Source: CAYVUI01 sp964454745 (lineage in GTDB: Bacteria > Planctomycetota > Phycisphaerae > Sedimentisphaerales > Anaerohalosphaeraceae). Taken from it: 40,147 nucleotides of DNA. Shown here piece by piece: positions 17,029 through 24,873 of this stretch (within the stretch, counting starts at the first letter, position 1; each line of letters begins with the position of its first letter). The notes under the pieces were generated by a model. That model was not told the DNA's origin. It worked only from the letters and a program-made list of their open reading frames with translations, and made no database searches. The DNA lies in NCBI GenBank assembly GCA_964454745.1, contig CAYVUI010000028.1:1-40147 (forward strand), in the 5' to 3' direction. A program made the position numbers and the translations under genes.

Positions 17029-17052
17029 GGCGTTTTTAGCCTGAAAAATGCC
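17029..17052 (+). terminator. Perfect hairpin, possible terminator
   Basis: GGCGTTTTT (17029-17037) pairs with AAAAATGCC (17044-17052) around a six-base AGCCTG loop, nine pairs with one G-U. No T tract follows on the plus strand, so termination would be weak. It could equally be an mRNA-protecting 3' end of the upstream operon. Confidence 0.4.
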
Positions 17053-17101
17053 CTAAAAGTCAACAAAAACCACTTTTTGTGTCGAAAAAAGGAAATGACG
17101 C

Positions 17102-17131
17102 TATAATTTGCTGAGTATATACTGAAAGGAG
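17102..17131 (+). promoter_or_regulatory. -10 box and ribosome site of the autotransporter gene
   Basis: A perfect TATAAT (17102-17107) lies 30 bases before the ATG, and AAGGAG (17126-17131) six bases before it. The -35 region (TTGTGT-like, about 19 bases upstream) is weak, so the promoter may need an activator. The leader would be about 24 bases. Confidence 0.6.
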
Positions 17132-17137
17132 TCGGTA

Positions 17138-19963
17138 ATGAGGCATCTTCGACTTGCGATGCTGTTTGTCTCTATCCTGTGTGCGAACAGTTTTGCACTT
17201 CTTACGATCAATGGTGCAGTGGGCACACAAACCGTTGCAGCTAATGAGGATATTGTTGTTGAGGCAACCGGCGATATCAACGGTGTCGCAGCAGGGGCCA
17301 TATCTTTTACTGGAGGTTCGGCCTGGACGCTGGATATCGCAACGGGCGGGCAGGTACGCAACAACAGCGCCACAGCGACGATTGCCGATACGGTGGCTCT
17401 CAACGACACTACCCTGAATATCAGCGGAACGGGTACGATCTCGAACGGAACGGGTTCCGCGATAGATATGGCCAACGGCGACGATATCGTCACGCTCAAC
17501 ATCGGGATCAACATCACCAGCGGCCAGGTTTCCGGCGGAAGCCACAACGTGGCCGATACGCTTAACCTGGCCGGCGCGACTGGGACCGGGACGATCGGAG
17601 TCAACCTTGCCAACTTTGAAATTATCAATAAAACCGGGGCCGGGACGTGGAATTTGAACGGGACGACCGGGTTTGATTCGGCGTTCAACATCAATGCCGG
17701 TTCGATTGCAGTCGGCGCAGCCGGAACGCTCGATGGTAACGCAGGCGGCGGGGGGCCGGGCAATTTGGTCCTTGCTTCCGGGACCTCTTTGACCCTTACC
17801 GGGATCGGGCAAAACATCGCAACCATGACAATCAACGGGGCGACATTCTCCAAGGACGGCGGAACGGCTTTTACCGCCACCAATACTACGATGACCACCG
17901 GAAGCATTGATGTGACTTCCACGGGTGGCGCGGTGAATTTTGGAATCACCGATATCGGAGCCGGCACCTTTACTGTGAACCAGACCGGCGGAACCGCTAC
18001 GACCAACGGCTTGACCATTGGCGGCGGAACCGCGACGATCAGCTCAGCGATGACTGACCAGGGTGATATCGCCATGACCGGCGGTACAATGACGGTTGGC
18101 AGTACGCTGACAAATAACGACGCAGGGGCCGGAAACGGAGATTTAACAATCAACAGCGGTGCTTCGGTTTTGGTCACCGCGGCCGGTACTCTCAATAATA
18201 CCCGAAATGTCAATATCGGCTCGACCGGTGCGGGTACGATGACCGTTACCGGGGCGGCGACCGTCGGCGGGGCGACCACCATTGCCGACAGCGGTTTATT
18301 GGCCGTTAACGGGACCTACGCAGGCGGCAATGCTATTGCGGTCAATTCCGGCGGGATTCTCGGCGGTTCAGGTGCGATTACCCATGACATTACCGTTGCC
18401 AACGGCGGTACGGTGAAGCCCGGCTCTTCGATTGGAACCATGAGCGTAACCGGGGCGTATGTTCACCAGGCCGGCAGTACGCTTGAAATCGAGGTAGGAA
18501 ACAGCGGCGCCGACCAGGTCGATGTAACCGGCGCGGCGACCCTTGCCGGGACGCTGGATGTAAAACAGCAGGCCGGCAGCACGATTGCCGGCGGAACCCA
18601 GTACACGATTATCAAGACCACCGGCGGCATTGGCGGGGCCTTTGGCACTGTGACGGATAACTCAAGCATTCTCAATTTCAGCACGTCCGTGTCCGGCAAT
18701 GACCTGCTGCTGACCGCGATCCGTAATGAATATTCGAGCTTCGTGACCGGGGGCAAGGCCACCGCAGTCGCCAAAGCGATCCAGCCCGTCGCGAACACAG
18801 CCACCGGGGATATGGCCACGATAATCAACACGCTTGACGGCATTACAGATTCTACCCAACTGACCGGTGCGATGGAGCAGCTCAATGCCGAGTCGCACTC
18901 GCATTACAACCAGGTAGCTATGGAGACCACGCAGGTCTTTACCGGTGCGATGGCCAGCCACTTCCGGGCGGCCCGGGCCGGGGAGAGCGACGCAATGTTT
19001 ACCCCGTATTACGCCATGACGCAGGGTCCGCAGTTTGCCTGGAATATGGACAGCTACAATGACTGGGCGATGGCCATGCAAAGCGTTGGGGCCGTGAATA
19101 CCAGCAAAACCGCGGCCAACAGCTGGGGCGACGAGAACAAGAGCGTTTTCGGCCGGTTTTTGGCCTACTGGGGTGACGAAGAGACCACCGCGGACCGGAC
19201 CGGCTTTGGCTATGACGGTTTTGGCGGAATCGTTGGGATCGAGGAAAAGATCAGCGATACCTTCGTAGCCGGCTGGACCTTTGCTTATTTGCGAACCGAG
19301 ATCGGAATGGACCAGGACCGCGGGCATGAAACGGTGGATCAGTACCGCGTGGGGCCGCATTTTACCAAGGATTTCGAGAATTTTTACGTGGATTTATCCG
19401 CGACGTACGGCTTTGGATGGCATGAAGGCCAGCGGAATATCAATATCCCCGGCCTGGTGCGTCAGGCGTATAATCAGCATGACAGCCATGATGCGACCAT
19501 TTACGGCGGCATCGGCATGGATATCCCCCGCGGGAGGTTTACCCTCAGCCCGCAGGCCAGTTTGCAGTATCAGTACCTGTATATCGACGGTTACACCGAA
19601 ACCGGGGCCGGGGCGGCAAACCTGCGGATGGATTCGGTCAGCACGAATTCGCTGCGGAGTACCCTCGGCGGGCGGGTCAGCTTTCAGCCGTATGACGAAA
19701 AGCCCCAATGCGTCTATTCCGTCTGGGGCGGCTGGGCGCATGAGTATATGGGAGATGACAATGACACCAAGGCACGGCTGACCGGCGGCGGAAACGCCTT
19801 TGCCATTGAGGGTTCAACCTCCGACCGCGACAGCTACTACTTTGGCGGCGGGATCAAGACGCCGATTCGAGAAAACCTGAGCGCCTTTTTTGCCTATAAC
19901 GGGGAATTCAACGACAAGAGCGAGAACCATACCTTAAGTGTCTCGCTTCGCCTGCTGTTCTAA
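17138..19963 (+). CDS. Type Va autotransporter (adhesin-like passenger plus beta-barrel)
   Basis: The 941-residue protein has a signal peptide (MRHLRLAMLFVSILCANSFA). A passenger of about 600 residues follows, rich in G, T, N, A and S and nearly free of Cys and Lys. It has repeated short beta-strand motifs such as LNISGTGTISNG, TINGATFSKDGG, TVGSTLTNN and GGILGGSGAITHDITVANGG, the autotransporter-associated beta-strand pattern. The last 280 or so residues (from about 664, FGRFLAYWGDEE) form an autotransporter barrel domain. They have alternating aromatic strands (YGGIGMDIPRG, LQYQYLYIDGY, VWGGWAHEY, YYFGGGIKTP) and end in SVSLRLLF with the terminal phenylalanine recognised by BAM. The passenger function (adhesion or other) is not visible. 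It is transcribed alone, with its own promoter and terminator. Confidence 0.9.
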   Translation: MRHLRLAMLFVSILCANSFALLTINGAVGTQTVAANEDIVVEATGDINGVAAGAISFTGGSAWTLDIATGGQVRNNSATATIADTVALNDTTLNISGTGTISNGTGSAIDMANGDDIVTLNIGINITSGQVSGGSHNVADTLNLAGATGTGTIGVNLANFEIINKTGAGTWNLNGTTGFDSAFNINAGSIAVGAAGTLDGNAGGGGPGNLVLASGTSLTLTGIGQNIATMTINGATFSKDGGTAFTATNTTMTTGSIDVTSTGGAVNFGITDIGAGTFTVNQTGGTATTNGLTIGGGTATISSAMTDQGDIAMTGGTMTVGSTLTNNDAGAGNGDLTINSGASVLVTAAGTLNNTRNVNIGSTGAGTMTVTGAATVGGATTIADSGLLAVNGTYAGGNAIAVNSGGILGGSGAITHDITVANGGTVKPGSSIGTMSVTGAYVHQAGSTLEIEVGNSGADQVDVTGAATLAGTLDVKQQAGSTIAGGTQYTIIKTTGGIGGAFGTVTDNSSILNFSTSVSGNDLLLTAIRNEYSSFVTGGKATAVAKAIQPVANTATGDMATIINTLDGITDSTQLTGAMEQLNAESHSHYNQVAMETTQVFTGAMASHFRAARAGESDAMFTPYYAMTQGPQFAWNMDSYNDWAMAMQSVGAVNTSKTAANSWGDENKSVFGRFLAYWGDEETTADRTGFGYDGFGGIVGIEEKISDTFVAGWTFAYLRTEIGMDQDRGHETVDQYRVGPHFTKDFENFYVDLSATYGFGWHEGQRNINIPGLVRQAYNQHDSHDATIYGGIGMDIPRGRFTLSPQASLQYQYLYIDGYTETGAGAANLRMDSVSTNSLRSTLGGRVSFQPYDEKPQCVYSVWGGWAHEYMGDDNDTKARLTGGGNAFAIEGSTSDRDSYYFGGGIKTPIRENLSAFFAYNGEFNDKSENHTLSVSLRLLF

Positions 19964-19996
19964 GCGGATGCTTGAAAAAACGGCGTTGGAAAATAC

Positions 19997-20027
19997 GGGC
20001 CTGCTCTTGGAAAAGCAGGCCCTTTTT
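19997..20027 (+). terminator. Rho-independent terminator after the autotransporter
   Basis: A perfect nine-pair GC-rich stem, GGGCCTGCT (19997-20005) with AGCAGGCCC (20014-20022), has an eight-base loop and five T residues after it. It lies 34 bases past the autotransporter stop and just before the end of the convergent PEP-CTERM gene. Confidence 0.92.
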
Positions 20028-20051
20028 ATATGGTATCCCTTGCCGCGGGCC

Positions 20052-20693
20052 TTATTTTCTGCGAATCAGTGAAAACAGGCCACCTGCGGCTAAGAGCATC
20101 AGTGTCGCAGGTTCGGGAACCTCGTTGTATGTTTTGTTGACGAAGCTTTCGCTTCCCTCACTGTCAAAGGCGATGACATGCATGCCGATGCGAAGTTCAC
20201 CGGTCGAAAGCTCGTCGAGGACATCATCATACGTCTGATTGTTCTGCAGTGTATACGTCAGGCTAACCCATTCTGCGGGCTCTACACCCCATTTAGGTTG
20301 CGGATTATCCGGCTCGATACTGAACATACCTGTTGCATTAAATTGGGGGGTAATGCTGTTTCCCCCGGGCAGGTCGGGCGGGCTGACCGATCCGACGTCC
20401 TGCTCATCAAAATCGACCAGCGGCAAAGATTCGTCAATTGAGGCAAATCCGAGCAAAGAACCGTCATCGAAGTAAATTTCAGCAATAACGGATGCTTCGG
20501 GTCCGCTGTTTTTGAATAAAAAGGTTACATCCGATCCGGTTTCAATGACTTCAACCGAAAGCTGGGCCTCGCCAATAGCGGCATCGCCGGGATTATTATT
20601 GGTGATGTTATAAAAGCCCAGTTCGATGGAGCCGAAACTGTATGCAGATACGATGAGCGCAATAAAAGCGCAAGTTAAGAAACTTCTTCTCAT
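20052..20693 (-). CDS. PEP-CTERM sorting-domain protein
   Basis: The 213-residue exported protein has an N-terminal signal peptide (MRRSFLTCAFIALIVSAYSFG) and a C-terminal PEP-CTERM signal: VPEPAT at about 192-197, a hydrophobic helix and terminal RRK. Proteins of this class are cut and anchored or released by an exosortase; no exosortase is in the window. The body is acidic and beta-rich with no recognised domain, as is usual for these cell-surface or matrix proteins. GAGAGGAAG precedes the ATG. The gene is a single unit convergent with the autotransporter gene. Confidence 0.87.
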   Translation of the reverse strand: MRRSFLTCAFIALIVSAYSFGSIELGFYNITNNNPGDAAIGEAQLSVEVIETGSDVTFLFKNSGPEASVIAEIYFDDGSLLGFASIDESLPLVDFDEQDVGSVSPPDLPGGNSITPQFNATGMFSIEPDNPQPKWGVEPAEWVSLTYTLQNNQTYDDVLDELSTGELRIGMHVIAFDSEGSESFVNKTYNEVPEPATLMLLAAGGLFSLIRRK

Positions 20694-20754
20694 TTCTCTT
20701 CCTCTCCAGTAATTTTCGGGTACTCAAACCCCCAGTAATATTTTTGTTTTCCTA

Positions 20755-20783
20755 ATCCTAATACAAATCAAATTTAGTTTCAA
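20755..20783 (-). promoter_or_regulatory. Promoter for the PEP-CTERM gene
   Basis: Minus-strand TTGAAA (20778-20783) and TAGGAT (20755-20760) are exactly 17 bases apart. Transcription would start near 20748 and leave a leader of about 55 bases, which contains a small GGGTTTGAGTACCC hairpin before the ribosome site. Confidence 0.55.
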
Positions 20784-20950
20784 AGAACCCCTCCATGCAG
20801 TTTCTATACTATTATGTTCTATATTATGGGAAGTATAGTCAATGTAATTCTGGTAAAAAGGTATAAAATGGGTAGTTTTCCCCACTGCATTTAACCATTA
20901 TTCATCAAATATGCCGTTTGTACCCGTCAAATATTCCCTGGATTTTTTCC

Positions 20951-20979
20951 TTGACTCCCTTTGCGGTTTCATATATAAG
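20951..20979 (+). promoter_or_regulatory. Promoter-like element upstream of tRNA-Gln
   Basis: TTGACT (20951-20956) and TATAAG (20974-20979) are spaced by exactly 17 bases. Transcription would begin near 20986, about 165 bases before the tRNA, so the transcript would include the GC-richer segment described for this gap. It may drive the tRNA and the glmU cluster. Confidence 0.55.
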
Positions 20980-21150
20980 GTTTATTTCAACTTTGCCCAA
21001 TGGAGTAGAGTAGTAAGGATTGGGGCTGATCGCTATCGCGGCATGTTCAGCTCAGGCTTCGGGCAGGGGCAGATCGGTTCGGATATTCCGGACCCCGCGA
21101 GCACAGATTTATATCTACGCTCCTAAGCCGCACGGGAAACAACGGACAAT

Positions 21151-21222
21151 TACCCGGTGGTGTAATTGGTAACACACGAGTTTTTGGTACTCGTATTTCA
21201 GGTTCAAGTCCTGGCCGGGTAG
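21151..21222 (+). tRNA. tRNA-Gln (anticodon TTG)
   Basis: The 72-base cloverleaf has acceptor TACCCGG paired with CCGGGTA, a D arm with GTGTAATTGGTAACAC, an anticodon stem CGAGT/ACTCG around loop TTTTGGT (anticodon at 21184-21186), and a T arm with GGTTCAAGTCC. The U1-A72 pair and G73 discriminator fit glutamine identity. The 3' CCA is not encoded. A tRNA-Gln next to prs-rplY-pth is also found in several proteobacteria. Confidence 0.95.
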
Positions 21223-21267
21223 TTTTATTTGTAGTAATAACAGAGGCATAAAGGCGGGTAACTGTAT

Positions 21268-22482
21268 ATGAAACGTATGGCGATTTTACTTGCAGCCGGG
21301 CAAAGCACCCGGATGAATACGCTTCAGGCCAAGGTGCTGCACGAGGTGTGCGGCCGGCCGATGCTGGCCTATGTTGTTGATGCCTGCCGGGCCGCGGGGG
21401 TGGATAAGATCATCGTTGTCGTCGGTTTCGGCAAAGAGCAGGTCATCGACCGTTTCGGCCACTGTAACGATATCGATTTTGTCGAGCAGAAAGAGCAGAA
21501 GGGCACCGGTCACGCGGTGATGTGCTGCACGGACCTGATTAAGGACTTCAAGGGCCAGACGCTGATTCTTTGCGGCGATGCGCCCCTGATTCGCTCGGAA
21601 ACACTGATTACCCTGACCGAAAAACACGAACAGGAAAAGGCCGCTGTCACCCTGGCAACCGCGATGATGGATCATCCCGCCGGGTACGGCCGTATTGTTC
21701 GCGACTCCTATGGGAATATCCAGGGCATTGTCGAACACAACGACTGCACCGAGAAACAGCTTGATATCAAGGAAGTTAATCCCGGTTATTTCTGCTTTAA
21801 TAATCCCAATCTGCTCGAAGCACTCGAACAGATCAAGCCCAATAATGTCAAAAACGAATACTATCTGACCGATGCCCTGCATATTACCATCGCCGCCGGG
21901 CACAAGGCCACCGCGGTCACCGCGGTCGCGGCGGAAGACGCTATGGGTGTCAACAACCGCAAGCAGCTCTGCCAGGCCAGCAAGGTCATGCAGGAACGCA
22001 TTCAGTCCAGCCTGATGGAAAGCGGCGTGACGATCGTCGATCCGCCCAATACCTGGATCGATGCAAGGGCGAAGATCGGCCAGGATACGGTGATCGAGCC
22101 GTTTACCTATATTCACGGCGAAGTGACAATCGGCAACAACTGCCGGATTGGGCCGTTTGCCTACCTTCGCAGCGGAACAAGCCTGCAAAACGGCGTTACG
22201 CTGGGTGTCTTTACCGAGGTGAAAAATGCCACCCTCGGCAACGATGTCCGTGCCCGCCACCATAGCTATATCGGTGATACCACCATCGGTGACCAGTCGG
22301 ATATCGGGGCCGGGACCATTACGGCCAATTATGACGGAAAGAACATCGTCGAGACCCAGATCGGCGACAACTGCTGGATCGGAAGCGGCAGCGTGCTCAT
22401 CGCGCCGCTGAAGGTACCCGACAATACACAGATCCAGCCCGGCAGTGTGATCCGACAAGATAAAATTCAGGAAATCGGGTAA
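21268..22482 (+). CDS. glmU: Bifunctional UDP-N-acetylglucosamine pyrophosphorylase / GlcN-1-P acetyltransferase
   Basis: Makes UDP-GlcNAc for peptidoglycan and lipid A. The N-terminal uridylyltransferase has LLAAGQSTRM (7-16), AKVLHEVCGRPM (21-32), KGTGHAV (78-84) and the metal-binding CGDAPL (D104). The C-terminal left-handed beta-helix acetyltransferase has EVKNATLG, RARHHSYIGD (H331 matches the catalytic His of E. coli H363), DIGAGTITANYDG and IGSGSVLIAPL. At 404 residues it is about 50 shorter than typical GlmU: the region after PGSVIRQD is missing and the linker is shorter. The last segment helps bind acetyl-CoA in E. coli, so acetyltransferase activity is likely but not certain. First protein gene after tRNA-Gln; the next gene starts 5 bases after its stop. 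Confidence 0.88.
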   Translation: MKRMAILLAAGQSTRMNTLQAKVLHEVCGRPMLAYVVDACRAAGVDKIIVVVGFGKEQVIDRFGHCNDIDFVEQKEQKGTGHAVMCCTDLIKDFKGQTLILCGDAPLIRSETLITLTEKHEQEKAAVTLATAMMDHPAGYGRIVRDSYGNIQGIVEHNDCTEKQLDIKEVNPGYFCFNNPNLLEALEQIKPNNVKNEYYLTDALHITIAAGHKATAVTAVAAEDAMGVNNRKQLCQASKVMQERIQSSLMESGVTIVDPPNTWIDARAKIGQDTVIEPFTYIHGEVTIGNNCRIGPFAYLRSGTSLQNGVTLGVFTEVKNATLGNDVRARHHSYIGDTTIGDQSDIGAGTITANYDGKNIVETQIGDNCWIGSGSVLIAPLKVPDNTQIQPGSVIRQDKIQEIG

Positions 22483-22487
22483 AACTT

Positions 22488-23426
22488 ATGAAGGTATTCG
22501 GCGGGACAAGCAACACGAAACTCACGGAAGCGATTTGCGACTATATCGGTCTTCCTGTCGGCAAGGCCAATATTGACCGGTTCCCGGACGGTGAGAAGAT
22601 CATCAAGCTCGAAGACGATGTCCGCGGCAGGGACTGCTTTGTCGTGCTGCCGACCTGCGACCCGGTCGATTCCAACTTCATCGAGCTGCTGATTTATCTC
22701 GATTGCCTCAAGCGTGCCAGTGCCAACCGTATCACCGCGGTTGTACCGTATTTCGGCTACGCCCGCCAGGACCGTAAAGATTCCGGGCGCGTGCCCATTA
22801 CCGCCAAGCTGATGGCGAATTTAATTACCTCGGCCGGGGCGGACCGCCTGCTGGCGCTCGACCTGCACGCAAAACAGCTCCAGGGCTTTTTTGATATTCC
22901 CGTCGATCATCTGACCGCCGAGCCGGTTTTTGTCCGCTATCTCAAGAGCCGCGAGATTCCGAATTTAACGATTGTCGCCCCGGATGTCGGCAACATGAAG
23001 ACCGCGGCACGCTATGCCTCTGCGCTCGGGGCCAAGCTGGCCATCATTCATAAACGCCGCATCAGCGGGATCGAGATCTCTTCGGATGAGATCATCGGCG
23101 ATGTGGAAGGCCAGAACATCATCATGATCGACGATATCATTTCCACGGCGGGAACGGTTTGCGGTGCGGCACGGCTGGTCAAGAGCCGCGGGTCCCAAAA
23201 CGTGATCGTCGGCGCTACCCACGGCGTGTTTGCCGGACAGGCGGTCGAGCGTCTCAATGATGCCGGTTTTTCCGATGTGATCGTCACGGATACCATTGCC
23301 CTGAACAACAAGGCCAGCGAGGTTCAAAATCTAAAGATTCTCACCGTGGCCGAGCTGCTTGGCGAGGCAATCAAGAGAATTCACCGGCATGAATCCATCA
23401 GTTCGATGTTTAATCATGAATATTGA
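22488..23426 (+). CDS. prs: Ribose-phosphate pyrophosphokinase (PRPP synthetase)
   Basis: Converts ribose 5-phosphate and ATP to PRPP, precursor of purines, pyrimidines, NAD, His and Trp. The 312 residues show FGGTSN (4-9), the RFPDGEK region, YFGYARQDRKD (ATP and flexible loop), DLHAKQLQGFFDIPVDHL (in two consecutive stretches, catalytic His region), APDVGN and the PRPP-binding IMIDDIISTAGT. The length is normal for class I enzymes. The gene starts five bases after glmU, with no strong ribosome site of its own, and so is probably coupled to glmU. The glmU-prs-rplY(ctc)-pth order is a classical conserved cluster. Confidence 0.95.
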   Translation: MKVFGGTSNTKLTEAICDYIGLPVGKANIDRFPDGEKIIKLEDDVRGRDCFVVLPTCDPVDSNFIELLIYLDCLKRASANRITAVVPYFGYARQDRKDSGRVPITAKLMANLITSAGADRLLALDLHAKQLQGFFDIPVDHLTAEPVFVRYLKSREIPNLTIVAPDVGNMKTAARYASALGAKLAIIHKRRISGIEISSDEIIGDVEGQNIIMIDDIISTAGTVCGAARLVKSRGSQNVIVGATHGVFAGQAVERLNDAGFSDVIVTDTIALNNKASEVQNLKILTVAELLGEAIKRIHRHESISSMFNHEY

Positions 23427-23471
23427 TTTTTCAATGGGAAGCACTATACATAACTTAAAAAGAGGTCAAAG

Positions 23472-24128
23472 ATGAGTGAACGTTTACAGTTAAAAAGTGA
23501 AGTGCGAACGGCAGTCGGAACCAGGCATTCCGAAGCGCTGCGCAAGCAGGGACTTTTGCCTGCGGTGATTTACGGTCACGGCAAGGACCCGGTAGCGGTA
23601 TCGATGAATTATCATGACTTTGTCGAAGGTCTTCACCACGGCCATCGGCTTCTTGATCTGGAGATTGATGGCAAGCCCCAGACCCTGCTGGTCAAGGACC
23701 TGCAGTATGATGCCTTCGGTGTCAAGGTCATTCACGCCGACCTGGTTCGTGTGGACCTGACCGAGCGGGTGACCGTCGAGGTGGCTATCGAGCTCAAGGG
23801 AACCGCTGTCGGTACCGAACAGGGTGCCATCGTGGACCAGATGCTCGCTGCCCTCGAAATTGAGTGCCTGGTAAGCGACATTCCGGATTCCATCCCGGTC
23901 AGTGTCAAGGCGCTTGACGTTGGGGATACCATCCATGCGAAGGATATCACCCTTGAAGGCGACATGAAAATCGTGACCGATCCGGAAGCCCTGGTGGCAC
24001 TGTGTCATATTGTCGCTGCACAGGCGGAAGAGGAAGAAGAAGAGGGCGCAGAAGGCGAAGAAGAAGAGATGACCTCTCCGGAAGTCATTACCGAACGCAA
24101 GAGCGAAGAAGAATCCGAGTCAGAGTAA
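23472..24128 (+). CDS. rplY: 50S ribosomal protein L25 (CTC form) with acidic tail
   Basis: Binds 5S rRNA. The 218 residues have the L25 domain (LKSEVRTAVGTRHSEALRKQ, PAVIYGHGKDPVAV) and the C-terminal TL5/CTC domain (VDLTERVTVEVAIELKG, LEIECLVSDIPDSIPV), so this is the long CTC type. The last 37 or so residues form an acidic, Glu-rich tail (EEEEEEGAEGEEEE then more Glu and Ser), a feature shared with S6 and L9 further down this operon. AAAAAGAGG lies upstream of the ATG. Located between prs and pth in the classical order. Confidence 0.93.
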   Translation: MSERLQLKSEVRTAVGTRHSEALRKQGLLPAVIYGHGKDPVAVSMNYHDFVEGLHHGHRLLDLEIDGKPQTLLVKDLQYDAFGVKVIHADLVRVDLTERVTVEVAIELKGTAVGTEQGAIVDQMLAALEIECLVSDIPDSIPVSVKALDVGDTIHAKDITLEGDMKIVTDPEALVALCHIVAAQAEEEEEEGAEGEEEEMTSPEVITERKSEEESESE

Positions 24129-24212
24129 CACTCGGTGACTTTGCGGCTATTTTATAAATGGATACAACAACGTCTTGGCCCATACCAGGCCCTGCAGAAA
24201 GATGAGTATGCC

Positions 24213-24809
24213 GTGAGCGATACGTATTTAATTGTCGGCCTCGGAAACCCGGGCAAAGAGTATGAAAATACTCGGCACAATGCCGGTTTTGAGGCAATCG
24301 ATGCGCTGGCAGCGGCATTCGGCGAAAAGGTATCGCAGAAAAAGTTTTCGGCCCTGTTCGGCCAGTTGATCGACGGCGACCGGAAACTGCTGCTGCTAAA
24401 GCCCATGGCGTACATGAATCGAAGCGGGCAGGCGACCGCTACGGCCGCGGGATTTTATCAAATCCCTCCCGAGCGGGTCCTGGTGGTCTATGATGACACC
24501 GCGCTGGAGACCGGACGCATTCGGCTTCGTCCGGCGGGCAGTGCCGGCGGACACAACGGCCTGGCCGATGTGATCCAGAAGCTCGGCACCGACAAGGTGC
24601 CCCGGCTGCGGATCGGGATCGGGCAAAGCCCCTGGGCGGACAAGAAGGATTATGTCCTGGGCCGGTTTACAAGCGAAGAACGGGAATGGATCGACCCGGC
24701 CATTGAAAGGGCGGTCAAGGCAATTTTGGCCTGGGCGAAAGACGGAATGGAAAAAACGATGTCGGTTTACAACGCCGATCCATCGCTCAATGATACGGAA
24801 AAAGAATAG
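24213..24809 (+). CDS. pth: Peptidyl-tRNA hydrolase
   Basis: Frees tRNA from prematurely released peptidyl-tRNA. Motifs: IVGLGNPG (N12 by the start used here), TRHNAGF (catalytic H22), MAYMNRSGQ and VYDDTALETGRIRL (catalytic Asp), then GSAGGHNGL. The 198-residue length fits the family. The frame stays open upstream to a GTG at 24135, which would add 26 residues unlike any Pth N-terminus. The GTG at 24213 sits right at the conserved start and has AAAGATGAG upstream, so I prefer it; the longer form cannot be excluded. Follows rplY in the conserved glmU-prs-ctc-pth order. Confidence 0.92.
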   Translation: MSDTYLIVGLGNPGKEYENTRHNAGFEAIDALAAAFGEKVSQKKFSALFGQLIDGDRKLLLLKPMAYMNRSGQATATAAGFYQIPPERVLVVYDDTALETGRIRLRPAGSAGGHNGLADVIQKLGTDKVPRLRIGIGQSPWADKKDYVLGRFTSEEREWIDPAIERAVKAILAWAKDGMEKTMSVYNADPSLNDTEKE

Positions 24810-24873
24810 AAACGGTTTCAAAAGTAAAAAATGATAACGTTGGACAGAATAATGTCTATGTGGAGGTAAGACC

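Larger units (their letters stand above)
20694..21150. other. Non-coding gap between the PEP-CTERM gene and tRNA-Gln
   Basis: No convincing gene lies here. The left half (20700-20930) is AT-rich and carries the PEP-CTERM promoter. The right half is GC-richer with self-complementary segments, for example TCGCGG (21036-21041) with CCGCGA (21095-21100) and GGAG...GTAG near 21002 with CTAC...CTCC near 21115. It could hold a structured RNA or only the leader of the tRNA-glmU transcript. A possible short frame at 20911-21126 has no ribosome site and no recognisable content. Confidence 0.5.

Noticed and set aside
17300..18700. Repetitive ACCGGCGG/GGAACG-like sequence, possible repeat element
   Set aside because: It encodes the Gly/Thr/Asn-rich passenger of the autotransporter in one unbroken frame.
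20911..21126. Possible 71-residue gene before tRNA-Gln
   Set aside because: No ribosome site, no recognisable composition, and it crosses the promoter-like element at 20951.
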